In this document: piece by piece, positions 37,683 to 46,491 of the stretch | Layout: each line of letters opens with the position of its first letter | Numbering within the stretch: the first letter of the stretch is position 1 | Source: CAYNEI01 sp964396185 | Lineage (GTDB): Archaea; Thermoplasmatota; SW-10-69-26 | Length of the DNA stretch: 64,000 nucleotides | Assembly (NCBI GenBank): GCA_964396185.1 | Contig: CAYNEI010000005.1 | Span: 31,353-95,352, forward strand | Direction of reading: 5' to 3' | The notes under the pieces: model-generated | Seen by the model: the letters and a program-made list of their open reading frames with translations, nothing else | Told to the model about the DNA's origin: nothing | Databases searched by the model: none | Translations under genes and position numbers: made by a program

Positions 37683-39233
37683 ATGACGATGGAGGAGCGG
37701 ATCGACGAGCTCGAGCAGCGCCGCGCCCGCGCCCTGGAGGGCGGCGGCCAGGCGCGCATCGAGCGCCAGCACAAGGCGGGCAAGCTCACCGCCAGAGAGC
37801 GCTTGGAGGTTCTCCTGGATGAGGGGAGCTTCCATGAGGTCGGTCCTTTCGTCGAGCACCAGGAGACCCGGTTCGGCATGGAGGAGAAGCGGATCCCAGG
37901 CGACGGGGTCGTCACCGGTTGGGGTCAGATCAACGGTCGAACCGTCTACGTGTTCGCCCAGGACTTCACCGTCTTCGGCGGGAGCCTCGGGGAGGCGCAT
38001 GCGGCCAAGATCTGCAAGATCATGGATCTGGCCGTGCAGAACGGCGCGCCGGTCATCGGGCTCAACGACTCAGGCGGGGCGCGCATCCAGGAGGGCGTGG
38101 ACGCCCTGGGCGGCTACGCGGAGATCTTCTGGCGCAACACCAACGCTTCTGGGGTGATCCCCCAGATCAGCGTGGTCATGGGCCCGTGCGCTGGCGGGGC
38201 GGTCTACTCGCCGGCCATCACGGACTTCGTGGTCATGGTCGAGGAGACCAGCCACATGTTCATCACCGGCCCGGATGTGATCCGGCAGGTCACCCATGAG
38301 GACGTGACCTTCGACGAGCTCGGAGGCGCTGAGACCCACGCCAGCAAGTCAGGCGTGGCCCACCTGACCGCTGAGAGCGAGGAGAAGGCGCTCTGGACAG
38401 TGCGCGAGCTCTTGCAGTTCCTACCGTCGAGCAACCGGGAGCAGCCGCCCACGGCTGGGGTGGAGGACACGCCAGAGCGCCGGGCCGAGGAGCTCAGATC
38501 CATCGTGCCTGACGAGCCGGATCAACCCTACGATGTCAAGGATGTCATCGGTCACGTGGTGGACGAGGGCTACTTCTTCGAGGTGCACGAGCAGTGGGCC
38601 GACAACCTGGTGGTCGGGTTCGCTCGCTTGGACGGCCAGCCGGTGGGCATCGTGGCCAACCAGCCGCAAGTGCTTGCCGGTGTCTTGGACATCGAGGCCA
38701 GCCAGAAGGGGGCCCGGTTCGTTCGGTTCTGTGATGCGTTCAACATCCCGTTGGTGGTCTTCGAGGACGTGCCTGGCTTCCTGCCCGGCACAGACCAGGA
38801 GTGGAACGGCATCATCCGGCACGGTGCCAAGCTGCTCTACGCCTTCGCTGAGGCCACCGTGCCCAAGCTCACGGTCATCCTGCGCAAGGCCTACGGGGGC
38901 GCCTACGACGTGATGAACAGCAAGCACATCCGGGCCGACTACAACGTGGCCTGGCCGACCGCCGAGCTGGCGGTCATGGGGCCAGAAGGCGCGGTGCAGA
39001 TCCTCTACCGAAAGGAGTTGGCCGAGGCAGAGGACCCGGGTGCGCGCAAGCAAGAGCTCGTCGACGAGTACCGTGAGGCCTTCGCCCACCCGTACACGGC
39101 AGCCTCACGGGGCTACCTCGACGATGTCATCCTGCCCGAGGATACCCGGCCCAAACTCATCGGGGCCCTGGCCACGCTCTCCGAGAAACGCAAGCGCCGC
39201 CCGCAACGCAAGCACGGCAACATCCCGCTGTGA
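37683..39233 (+). CDS. pccB: Acyl-CoA (propionyl/acetyl-CoA) carboxylase beta subunit, carboxyltransferase
   Basis: This 516-residue biotin-dependent carboxyltransferase transfers CO2 from carboxybiotin to propionyl- or acetyl-CoA. It shows GLNDSGGARIQEGVDALGGY, GPCAGGAVYSPAITDF, the oxyanion-hole and biotin-binding segments VFEDVPGFLPGTDQE and AYGGAYDVMNSKH, and AVMGPEGAVQILYRKEL. The ATG at 37683 is preceded by CTTTTAACC about 27 bases upstream, so the message is leaderless. No biotin carboxylase or carrier gene is in the window. It feeds the methylmalonyl-CoA mutase reaction if propionyl-CoA is the substrate. Confidence 0.92.
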   Translation: MTMEERIDELEQRRARALEGGGQARIERQHKAGKLTARERLEVLLDEGSFHEVGPFVEHQETRFGMEEKRIPGDGVVTGWGQINGRTVYVFAQDFTVFGGSLGEAHAAKICKIMDLAVQNGAPVIGLNDSGGARIQEGVDALGGYAEIFWRNTNASGVIPQISVVMGPCAGGAVYSPAITDFVVMVEETSHMFITGPDVIRQVTHEDVTFDELGGAETHASKSGVAHLTAESEEKALWTVRELLQFLPSSNREQPPTAGVEDTPERRAEELRSIVPDEPDQPYDVKDVIGHVVDEGYFFEVHEQWADNLVVGFARLDGQPVGIVANQPQVLAGVLDIEASQKGARFVRFCDAFNIPLVVFEDVPGFLPGTDQEWNGIIRHGAKLLYAFAEATVPKLTVILRKAYGGAYDVMNSKHIRADYNVAWPTAELAVMGPEGAVQILYRKELAEAEDPGARKQELVDEYREAFAHPYTAASRGYLDDVILPEDTRPKLIGALATLSEKRKRRPQRKHGNIPL

Positions 39234-39257
39234 AGCGGGAGCGGGTCCCGCCTAGGC

Positions 39258-40535
39258 TCAGGATCGGTTCCGCCGCGCGACGGCCACGCCAGCAAGCAGG
39301 GCCATGGCCAGCCAGGCCGTCACCCCAGGCACCAGGTTGAACCCGGTCACCTCGTCGTGTAGCACCAGCGCGTAGCGCTCACCATCGGTCGTGTTCAGAT
39401 CCTCAAGGATGATGCGATCCCCGGGGGAGACGTGTCCGTCCTCGTCCACGTCCTCGTAGCTCACCCGAACCTGATCGTTCTCCCGGACGCCCTCCTCTGC
39501 CCCCATGGTGAGCACCGCACCGGTCTCTTGGCCATCCATGCCGGGCGCGCCGGTGTCCGCGTCGATGTGGATCTCGAGCTCGTCCAGGGGGATCAGGCCG
39601 GGGTTGATCGACGGCTGGATCGTGGCGTTGCTGAACCGGCCATCGTCCTCTTGGGCGCCCATGCCGAAGGGATCCACGGCGTTCTCATCCAGCAGGGTCA
39701 TGGTCTCGAGGCGCACGAGGGCTTCCTCGTGCTCGTGGGTGGCCTGCTCATCGTAGGTGAACGCCATGGTGACGCGGCCATCCCGTTCGCTGGGGTCCGT
39801 GGCGTTGGGGTCGGTGAAGGTCGTCTCGATGAGCGCTGGCAGTTCGGTTGCTTCCAGGATCACGACGCGTACATCGAAGCTCGCGTCGTCCTCCGCGTAG
39901 GTGACGTTGATCTCGATGGCGGCCTGGCCCTCATGTTGGACGACCGCGTAGCTCACCTCGGCGTCGTCTGGGAGCTCGCTCTCCAGGGCGCCCAGGAAGG
40001 TGGTCGGGTCGAAGAGCGACCCCTCGCCGGACTCGACGCCGCTCTCTGGCGTGGAGTCGACGGCCGTGAAGCCCTCCACGGGCTCAGCGGACTCGTTGTA
40101 CATGCCGATCAGGCTCGGGGGCGCGCCGAAGAAGCTCGTTTTGGCGACCTGGCCGAACAGGAAGGTCTCGCCGCCTGGACCCACGGGCATATCACCACCC
40201 TCGTCGAAGATGGATCCGCTCATGCTCATGATGGCCAGCTGTTGGGCCTCATCGAAGAGGCCGTCGACCTGGCCTGTGCCTTGCTCGTCCCCGCTCAGGG
40301 CCTCGAACGCCATGGAGAGGCCAACGCGGTCCACCTCGCTGGCACCCTCCTCGAGAACCTTGAGCGCGCTAGCATACGCCTGGCGCGCCTCGGCAGCCGA
40401 GAGCTCGCTTGAGCCTGTGCCCCCTGGCTCATCCGTGGTGGGCCCCGCACACCCCGCAAGGGCCGCGGTAAGCGTGAGCAAGACGATGAACAAGATCGTT
40501 GGTCGACCGGTGTGCCCGTTCCCCATGGTAACCAT
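39258..40535 (-). CDS. Lipoprotein with C-terminal membrane tail (possible sorting signal)
   Basis: From the ATG at 40535 the 425-residue protein has an N-terminal signal with lipobox LTAALAGC and a C-terminal tail VPGVTAWLAMALLAGVAVARRN, a proline-glycine turn then a hydrophobic helix and arginines, like archaeosortase (PGF-CTERM-type) signals. The mature part is very acidic. A pre-tail segment (VSYEDVDEDGHVSPGDRIILED) has a dockerin/EF-hand-like D.D.DG pattern that may bind calcium. The function is unknown. Two anchors at opposite ends are unusual. Confidence 0.75.
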   Translation of the reverse strand: MVTMGNGHTGRPTILFIVLLTLTAALAGCAGPTTDEPGGTGSSELSAAEARQAYASALKVLEEGASEVDRVGLSMAFEALSGDEQGTGQVDGLFDEAQQLAIMSMSGSIFDEGGDMPVGPGGETFLFGQVAKTSFFGAPPSLIGMYNESAEPVEGFTAVDSTPESGVESGEGSLFDPTTFLGALESELPDDAEVSYAVVQHEGQAAIEINVTYAEDDASFDVRVVILEATELPALIETTFTDPNATDPSERDGRVTMAFTYDEQATHEHEEALVRLETMTLLDENAVDPFGMGAQEDDGRFSNATIQPSINPGLIPLDELEIHIDADTGAPGMDGQETGAVLTMGAEEGVRENDQVRVSYEDVDEDGHVSPGDRIILEDLNTTDGERYALVLHDEVTGFNLVPGVTAWLAMALLAGVAVARRNRS

Positions 40536-40596
40536 GCTGGGACCTGTTCGGTGCTTCAAACGTTTTCCGCAATGAACAGCGGGGGATCCGAGGCCT

Positions 40597-42012
40597 CTAG
40601 ATCGGGAGCATCTTCCAGGCCACGGCGAGGACCAGGATCATGAGCAGGCCCTGGAGGGCTCGGCCGCTGAGGTAATCGGAGAGTCGGGTCCCGATGGCTG
40701 TGCCTGCGATCCCACCGGCGGCCAGGAACGTGGCGGCCACCAGCGAGAAGTTGCCGGAGAGAACGTGGGCCAGGCTGCCTGCAACGGAGTTGCCTGCGAT
40801 GACCACGAGCCCGGTGCCCACGGCCAGGTGTGCAGGGAGGCCGAGCAGGGTGGTCATGATGGGGATGATGAGCGGGCCGCCTCCGATGCCGAGCAGCCCA
40901 GCCCCGAAACCGACGCCGATGCCGATGAGCACGAGGGTGATCCGGTCTACGGCGAACCGCTTCCCGTTGTGGGTTCCCTCGATGGGTTCAGCGAGCTTCT
41001 CCTGGAGCTTCTCGCCAGCCTCGGGGCTGATGACCTTGCCGACGACCTCGGCCAACCGGCTCTCACGCCCAGGGGACCCGAGGGTGTTGCTGCTCTCGCG
41101 GCTGGGGTCCTGGTCGGCCTCCGCCTGGTCATCGGGGTCCTTGAGGACGTCCTTGCCGAGGAAGGTGGCCAGTGTGACCAGCACACCGGAGAAGATCCAG
41201 AGGAGGACGGTCTCCGGGAGCTGCAGGCTCACCAGCGCTCCAGTAGGCGCGCCGATGACGGCCCCGGCGATGATGGGCTTGGCGATGCGGAACTTCACGT
41301 TCCCTTTCTGCCTGTGTTGCCAAACCCCGCTGGAGGCGGTGAAAGAGGACTGGACGAGGTTGGTACCCACGGCGAGGTGGATGGGGAACCCGAGCACGAG
41401 CACGATGAGCGGTACGCTGATGACGCCGATGCCGCCACCGACCAAGCCACCGACCAAGCCGCCCACCAGGCCCACCCCGAGCCCCTGTAGGGCGGTCCAG
41501 CGCATGTGGTCCGGGGCATCGAAGGTGATGGCCAGGCCTGCGGCCAGGGTCAGGAAGAGCGCGGCCACGGCCACGGTCTTGGCCCAGCGTGGCAGGTCAC
41601 CGAGCTGGAGCGTCGCGCGTAGGTCATCGAGCCAGGTCGCTGGCTCTGTGGAGGTTGAGGAAGAGGTTGAGGATGCGGGCGTGGACGAGGCACCGTTGGT
41701 GGTCTCGTAGGTGATGGGGAGGCCGCGCTGGCGCCACTGGGCGAGGCCGCCGTCGAGGATGACGATGTCGCGGAACCCGTGGTCGAGGAGCAGGTGGGCT
41801 GCCCGGTCGCTGCGGTTCTGGTCCCAGGAGTGCAGCACCCAGGTCCGGTCCTTCGGGAGCTCGCCGGTCTTCTCTGGCAGGCCGTTGAGGGGGATGTGGC
41901 GCGCACCGGGGATGTGGCACACGGTCCATTCGTCTTCTTCTCGAACGTCGACCAGGATCGCCTGGCCATGCTCGTCCATGCGGAGCACCTCGTTGGTGTC
42001 CACCTCCGGCAC
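40597..42012 (-). CDS. Rhodanese-like domain fused to TauE/SafE (DUF81) sulfur-compound permease
   Basis: The 471-residue protein has a rhodanese-like domain at residues about 1-95 (AILVDVREEDEW, IPGARHIPLNGLP, FRDIVILDGGLAQWRQRGLP), then a Ser/Thr-rich linker and eight or so membrane helices with the TauE repeats GGLVGGGIGVISVPLIV and GAGLLGIGGGPLIIPIM, each followed by HLAVGT. The rhodanese catalytic Cys position reads Ser (LHSWDQNRS in place of CxxGxRS), so it is probably a sensor or binding domain. The start is GTG 42012. The upstream part of the frame overlaps the thioredoxin gene. It follows thioredoxin by 67 bases, suggesting a sulfur-redox operon. Confidence 0.87.
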   Translation of the reverse strand: MPEVDTNEVLRMDEHGQAILVDVREEDEWTVCHIPGARHIPLNGLPEKTGELPKDRTWVLHSWDQNRSDRAAHLLLDHGFRDIVILDGGLAQWRQRGLPITYETTNGASSTPASSTSSSTSTEPATWLDDLRATLQLGDLPRWAKTVAVAALFLTLAAGLAITFDAPDHMRWTALQGLGVGLVGGLVGGLVGGGIGVISVPLIVLVLGFPIHLAVGTNLVQSSFTASSGVWQHRQKGNVKFRIAKPIIAGAVIGAPTGALVSLQLPETVLLWIFSGVLVTLATFLGKDVLKDPDDQAEADQDPSRESSNTLGSPGRESRLAEVVGKVISPEAGEKLQEKLAEPIEGTHNGKRFAVDRITLVLIGIGVGFGAGLLGIGGGPLIIPIMTTLLGLPAHLAVGTGLVVIAGNSVAGSLAHVLSGNFSLVAATFLAAGGIAGTAIGTRLSDYLSGRALQGLLMILVLAVAWKMLPI

Positions 42013-42079
42013 AGAGCCGTCGGCCGCCGCGCCGGGCCGGGGAGGGTGGTGGACGCTGCTGGTCTTGGAGATGCGTGGC

Positions 42080-42493
42080 TCACCTACTGATCCTGCTGAG
42101 TCGCTCGCGGAGCTGGTCACGCGGGACCATCCCCACGATGCGGTCGACCTCGTGGGCCTCCTGGAAGAGGACCATCGTCGGGATGCCTCGGACCCCGAGG
42201 GCCTGAGGCACCGCTGGGTTCTCGTCTGCGTTGAGCTTCCCGATGGTGACCTGGCCCTGGAACTCCCGGGCGAGGTCCTCGAGCATGGGCGCGATGGCGC
42301 GGCAGGGGCCACACCAGGGGGCCCAGATGTCGAGCAGGAAGCGGTCGTGGTCGCCGAGCACCTCTTCGATCGTGGCGTCCGTGACCTCGATGGGGGCGCC
42401 GGGGTCGTCACCGGCGGCTGCTCCGGTCGGTGTGTCGCCGAGAAGCTCGTTCAGCTTCCTTCGCCGGATCGCCTCAAGATCGGGATCGCTCAT
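42080..42493 (-). CDS. Thioredoxin with N-terminal extension
   Basis: The 137-residue protein has the active site WAPWCGPCRAIAPML, the cis-proline segment GVRGIPTMVLF and normal thioredoxin strands. The first 40 residues (SDPDLEAIRRRKLNELL and a Gly/Ala/Asp linker) are an extension found in some archaeal thioredoxins. ATG 42493 is chosen over ATGs further upstream because that helix begins there. A promoter with TTAAGC and CATATACG elements lies around 42556-42577. It is followed by the rhodanese-TauE gene. Confidence 0.93.
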   Translation of the reverse strand: MSDPDLEAIRRRKLNELLGDTPTGAAAGDDPGAPIEVTDATIEEVLGDHDRFLLDIWAPWCGPCRAIAPMLEDLAREFQGQVTIGKLNADENPAVPQALGVRGIPTMVLFQEAHEVDRIVGMVPRDQLRERLSRISR

Positions 42494-42704
42494 GGTGCTC
42501 GTCCCCCTGGTCGTCATGGACCGGGAGCGCGACAACTGCCATGGACACCCCATCCGGTTTAAGCTTTACGTATATGGCAGGGAGATGATACAACGTGGAG
42601 CCCCTGAACTGTCTAGCTTGAGCCAGTGAAACGTGTCAGGGTCTAACGTGGATTGGCGGGATCGAACGGCATGTGGTCGGAACGCTTGGACCGTGACGCG
42701 GTAC

Positions 42705-42966
42705 GCTGCGTTCGTGGGTTGGGTCTACGCGATGTCTAGAACGACGAAGCCCACGAAAGCTGCGACACGAACGAACCACTCCCCGGTCGACGAGGTTCGT
42801 TCTATCGCAGCTTTCGTCGGTTGGGTCTACGCGATGTCCAGAACGACGAAGCCCACGAAAGCTGCGATCTACCCGAGCTTGGGTGCAATCGGCGTGCTCG
42901 GGTGCTCGCAGCGTTCGTCGGTTGGGGCTACGCGATGTCCAAAACCACGAAGCCGACGAACGCTGC
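42705..42966. repeat. Three 59-base palindromic repeats with hairpin spacers
   Basis: Copies lie at 42705-42763, 42807-42865 and 42908-42966, about 101 bases apart. Each folds on itself (GCAGCTTTCGT/ACGAAAGCTGC in copy 2, GCAGCGTTCGTCGG/CCGACGAACGCTGC in copy 3, so arms co-vary). On the minus strand each encodes AAFVGFVVLDIA and a stop, which is the true C-terminus of the gene at 42928 in copy 3. The two spacers also contain stems (GAACGAACC/GGTTCGTTC and ACCCGAGC/GCTCGGGT). With flanking sequence this explains the gene-free interval 42554-42927. Confidence 0.85.
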
Positions 42967-43395
42967 GATCCCCCCCAACACGGTGAGCGCGGTCATGAGG
43001 GTCTCGGGGATGGGGAGGGTCAGCCCTACGGGCTCGAGCATGCCGAGCACACGGATGCCCAGGCCCGTGAACATGATGATCAGCGCCCAGCGCACCATGC
43101 CATGCGTGATGCCCGGGTTCAGGCTGCCCTTCCCACCCGAGGGATCGGGCACGCTCTCTCGGACCTGGATCGTGCGGGCTTGGGTTGGGTTCGCATCGGC
43201 GCCCACGGGTCCGGTGGGTGGATCGAAGGGGGTCTGGCAGACCCTGCACCGCTCGTCGGGGGCCGTGAGGACCTCGCCGCAGCGGCTGCAGCGGGGGCGC
43301 TGGCCACCTGTGAGCAGTGGTAGGCCCACGACGAGGATCGCGACAGCAGCCACCACGCCCGTGACGATGAGCGCGAGGGTGAGGAAGTCCATCAC
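42928..43395 (-). CDS. Zinc-ribbon membrane protein of unknown function
   Basis: The 155-residue protein has one N-terminal membrane helix, a zinc ribbon at residues about 35-57 (CSRCGEVL...CRVCQTPF), an acidic/polar linker and two C-terminal helices ending in AAFVGFVVLDIA. It lies downstream of coxB on the same strand with a 62-base gap, so it may be an accessory of the oxidase cluster. Its 3' end is the founding copy of the downstream hairpin repeats. Confidence 0.75.
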   Translation of the reverse strand: MMDFLTLALIVTGVVAAVAILVVGLPLLTGGQRPRCSRCGEVLTAPDERCRVCQTPFDPPTGPVGADANPTQARTIQVRESVPDPSGGKGSLNPGITHGMVRWALIIMFTGLGIRVLGMLEPVGLTLPIPETLMTALTVLGGIAAFVGFVVLDIA

Positions 43396-43457
43396 CGTGG
43401 CGTACCCCCTCGTCTGATTTGAGGCTTCGCCCTGGTCACGCGCTCGTCACGTCCTGG

Positions 43458-44774
43458 TCACGTGATGGTGATGCTGTCGGTCATGCCGAGCTGGTAGTGG
43501 CCTGGGATGTCGCACCACCACTCCCACTCGCCCGCCTCGTCCTCGGAGGGCGTGAAGATGAGCGTGGCGGACTCGCCCGCCTGGAGATCCCGGGTCTCGT
43601 AGAGGACCTCCTCGCTCCCGCCCGCTTCCGATGGGTTCCCGATGAAGAGGTTGTGGACCGTTCCTCCTTCGTTGACCACGTTGAGCAGGTAGGTCTGGCC
43701 CGCCTCGAAGGTCGTCGTCGAGGACTCGATATCGAAGTCCGTGAGCGAGACCGTCATGGTCTCGGCCTGGACCACCTCGAGCTCAGCGCTGGCATCTCCT
43801 GCTGTGAGCGTGTACGTTCCAGCCTCGAGGGTCGTGTTCAAGGTCGCGGTGGCGCCGGGCTCGATCGAGCCCGTGGTGCCGTTGGCCTCGACCCCCTCGA
43901 TCGCGAACTCCGTGGCGCTGGTGGCGTTGTTGGTCACCCGGAACTGGATGTCTGCGTCCGCCACGGCGGTGGCAGCAGAGAGCTCAAGGCTCCCGTCTCC
44001 GATCTGGACGTCGATGGTCTGGTCGGCCCCGACGTCGACGACCTCCCCGCGCTTCTCATCGAGCCAGGTATCGAAATCCTGCTGGGGAACCGCCTCGAAG
44101 GCCGCCCGCATGTAAGCATGGTTGAAGCCGCAGAACTCTGCGCACTTGAGCAGATACTCGCCCTCGGGCACGTTGCTCCAGAAGAACTGGTGCTCGCCGG
44201 GCGTGGCGTCGACCTTGCCGCCGAACTCCGGGACCCAGAAGCTGTGGATGACATCGCCAGCTGTGACGTTGAACACGACGTCTGTGTTCGCCGGTATTTG
44301 GAACGGTTCCTCTCCCTCCAAGCTCCCTGTGTCGGGGTCTGGCTGTTGGTTGAGGATCACGCCGTTGCCGTAGTCGACCTGCCAAAACCACTGGAACCCG
44401 GTGACCTGTATCTCCATCGTGTCGTTGGCATCCGGTTGCTCGTTGAGGTCGACCATGCCAGCGTAGGCCACGAACCCGAGCCAGACAACGATGATCAGGG
44501 GGATGATCGTCCAGACCGCTTCGATGGCGAGGTTGTCACGGTGTTCCTCGTTGGTCCGGCGGCCGGAGCCGTTCGCTCGGAACTTGACGAGCGTGACGGC
44601 GAGCCAGACGAAGAAGATCAGGAAGACGATCAGACCGGCGAAGAGGACCTGGGTGTACGTGTCTTGGATGAGATCCATCCGGGAGGTGACGGGGTCCGGG
44701 AGGCCCCAGGCCGCCATGGCCGTGGGGGCGAGCAGCAAGCCGGTCACGAGGGCGGCGATGGGGGCCGATCGCAT
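43458..44774 (-). CDS. coxB: Cytochrome c oxidase subunit II with fused blue-copper domain
   Basis: The 438-residue protein has a signal or first helix, two further helices (about 41-63 and 83-106), then the CuA domain with ligands His177, Cys211, Glu213, Cys215, His219 and Met222 (CAEFCGFNHAYM). A second beta domain (about 250-335) lacks copper ligands. The last 100 residues form a cupredoxin with type 1 ligands His374, Cys421, His426 and Met431 (WWCDIPGHYQLGM). The extra domain may act as the built-in electron donor to CuA. It is divergent from coxA. Confidence 0.93.
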   Translation of the reverse strand: MRSAPIAALVTGLLLAPTAMAAWGLPDPVTSRMDLIQDTYTQVLFAGLIVFLIFFVWLAVTLVKFRANGSGRRTNEEHRDNLAIEAVWTIIPLIIVVWLGFVAYAGMVDLNEQPDANDTMEIQVTGFQWFWQVDYGNGVILNQQPDPDTGSLEGEEPFQIPANTDVVFNVTAGDVIHSFWVPEFGGKVDATPGEHQFFWSNVPEGEYLLKCAEFCGFNHAYMRAAFEAVPQQDFDTWLDEKRGEVVDVGADQTIDVQIGDGSLELSAATAVADADIQFRVTNNATSATEFAIEGVEANGTTGSIEPGATATLNTTLEAGTYTLTAGDASAELEVVQAETMTVSLTDFDIESSTTTFEAGQTYLLNVVNEGGTVHNLFIGNPSEAGGSEEVLYETRDLQAGESATLIFTPSEDEAGEWEWWCDIPGHYQLGMTDSITIT

Positions 44775-44863
44775 GGGGTCTCGGCCGGCTGAAGCAGGCC
44801 CCTGTTCAAAAGCGTTGCGCGCTGCGTGCGACGAATGCCCATGCAGCCCATCGTTAAGGTTTT

Positions 44864-44880
44864 CTAAGGGTGCCCCTTAG
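44864..44880. promoter_or_regulatory. Palindrome between the coxB and coxA starts
   Basis: CTAAGGG-TGC-CCCTTAG is a perfect 7-3-7 palindrome ending 12 bases before the coxA ATG. It covers the probable start-site region of a leaderless message, a typical place for a repressor operator. A related TAAGGGGG/CCCCCTTA palindrome precedes the HxlR gene. Confidence 0.45.
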
Positions 44881-44892
44881 TCGCCGGCGACC

Positions 44893-46491
44893 ATGGCAGA
44901 CCATGCCCACGAGTCCCCATCTGGTCTGAAGCGGTGGCTGACCACCACCGACCACAAGGAGATCGGCATCCTCTACCTGTGGGCTGCCATCGCGTTCTTC
45001 CTGCTGGGCGGCGTCGCGGCGCTCGCGCTGCGTACAGAGCTCTTCTACCCGGGCCGCACGATCATGGGCCAAGGTACGTTCAACGAGCTCTTCTCGCTGC
45101 ACGGCACGATCATGGTGTTCCTGTGGATCATGCCAGCCATGGCTGCCTTCGGGAACTACTTCGTTCCCCTCATGCTCAAGGCGCCGGACATGGCCTTCCC
45201 CCGGGTCAACGCCCTCTCGTTCTGGCTGCTCCCACCGGCAGGCCTGATGCTCATCGCGGGCATGCTGCTCCCCGCCATCGGCCTCGTGGACCCCGGGTCC
45301 ATGACCACCGTCAACGTCGGCTGGACGGGCTACCCACCCCTCTCGGTCCAGGACACCGCCAACATCGGGCTGGACTTCTGGCTGGGAAGCCTCATCCTGC
45401 TCGGCATCTCGTCCACCTTGGGCAGCGTCAACTTCCTGGCCACCATCTTCGGCATGCGAGGCGAGGGCGTCACGTTCCACAACATGCCGCTCATGTGCTG
45501 GGCCCAGATGGCTACAAGCATCCTGCTCGTCTTCTCCCTGCCGGTCGTGACCGTGGCCTTCCTGTTCCTCTTCTTCGACCGCAACCTGGGCACGAGCTTC
45601 TTCATCGGGGCCGGCAGCGACCCCATCCTTTACCAGCACCTCTTCTGGTTCTTCGGCCATCCGGAGGTCTACGTGCTCGTCTTGCCAGCCTTCGGCATCA
45701 TCTCGGAGGTGATCCCCAAGTTCAGCGGCCGCCCTGTGTTCGGCTACCACTCCATGGCCTACGCGATCATCGCCATCGCGGTGCTCGGGTTCCTGGTGTG
45801 GGCCCACCACATGTTCACGACCGGCATGGACCTCACCGCCCAGGTCGGCTTCATGATCACCTCTTTGGTCATCGCTGTGCCCACCGGCATCAAGGTGTTC
45901 AACTGGCTGGCGACCATGTGGGGGGGCGTGCTGGACATGAAGCCGCCGATGCTGCACGCGGTGGGCTTCCTGTGGCTCTTCGTCATCGGTGGGATCACAG
46001 GCATCATGCTGGCCATCGTGCCCCTCGACTACCACCTGCACGACTCGTACTTCGTCGTAGCCCACTTCCACTACACCATGGTAGGCGGGGCCATGTTCGG
46101 CATCTTCGCCGGCTTGTACTACTGGTGGCCCCGCATGTTCAGCGGGAAGATGTACAACATGGCGCTGGCCAACATCCACTTCTGGCTCATGTTCATCGGG
46201 TTCAACGTGACGTTCTTCCCGCAGTTCCTGCTGGGCCTCCAGGGCATGCCGCGGCGGTACTTCGACTACCTCCCCGAGTTCACCGCCATGAACCAAGCTT
46301 CCACCATCGGGGGCTTCATCATCGGGGCCAGCATCCTCGTCTTCCTGATCAACGCGGCTTGGAGCTTCACCCGGGGACCCGTGGTCCACGACGACCCGTG
46401 GGGGGGCGCCTCTCGGGTCGAGTGGGAAGGGGACGAGTGGAAACCCACGCCTGGCGTGGGCAGCCCCGTGCAGACCGAGGAGGTGTCCTAG
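44893..46491 (+). CDS. coxA: Cytochrome c oxidase subunit I (heme-copper oxygen reductase, A type)
   Basis: The 532-residue catalytic subunit has 12 membrane helices and reduces O2 while pumping protons. Heme and CuB ligands are visible: HGTIMVFLW (low-spin heme His), FWFFGHPEVYVLVLPAFG (CuB His with cross-linked Tyr and the Glu of the D-channel), WAHHMFTTGM (two CuB His) and HDSYFVVAHFHYTMVGG (heme His). The GHPEVY glutamate marks family A1. coxC follows immediately, its ATG touching the TAG stop. The long minus-strand frame opposite is a shadow. Confidence 0.97.
   Translation: MADHAHESPSGLKRWLTTTDHKEIGILYLWAAIAFFLLGGVAALALRTELFYPGRTIMGQGTFNELFSLHGTIMVFLWIMPAMAAFGNYFVPLMLKAPDMAFPRVNALSFWLLPPAGLMLIAGMLLPAIGLVDPGSMTTVNVGWTGYPPLSVQDTANIGLDFWLGSLILLGISSTLGSVNFLATIFGMRGEGVTFHNMPLMCWAQMATSILLVFSLPVVTVAFLFLFFDRNLGTSFFIGAGSDPILYQHLFWFFGHPEVYVLVLPAFGIISEVIPKFSGRPVFGYHSMAYAIIAIAVLGFLVWAHHMFTTGMDLTAQVGFMITSLVIAVPTGIKVFNWLATMWGGVLDMKPPMLHAVGFLWLFVIGGITGIMLAIVPLDYHLHDSYFVVAHFHYTMVGGAMFGIFAGLYYWWPRMFSGKMYNMALANIHFWLMFIGFNVTFFPQFLLGLQGMPRRYFDYLPEFTAMNQASTIGGFIIGASILVFLINAAWSFTRGPVVHDDPWGGASRVEWEGDEWKPTPGVGSPVQTEEVS

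Noticed and set aside
42705..42966. Possible CRISPR array
   Set aside because: There are only three units of 59 bases that are long palindromes, the spacers are themselves hairpins, and no cas gene is nearby.
42633..42986. Plus-strand open frame of 117 codons through the hairpin array
   Set aside because: Its repeated peptide YAMSRTTKPTKA arises from the palindromic units. There is no start signal or family similarity, and the opposite strand explains copy 3 as a gene end.
44854..46389. Minus-strand open frame of 511 codons
   Set aside because: It is the exact antisense of coxA, whose catalytic histidines are intact. The shadow protein is rich in His, Gln, Asp and Glu only because it complements membrane-helix codons.
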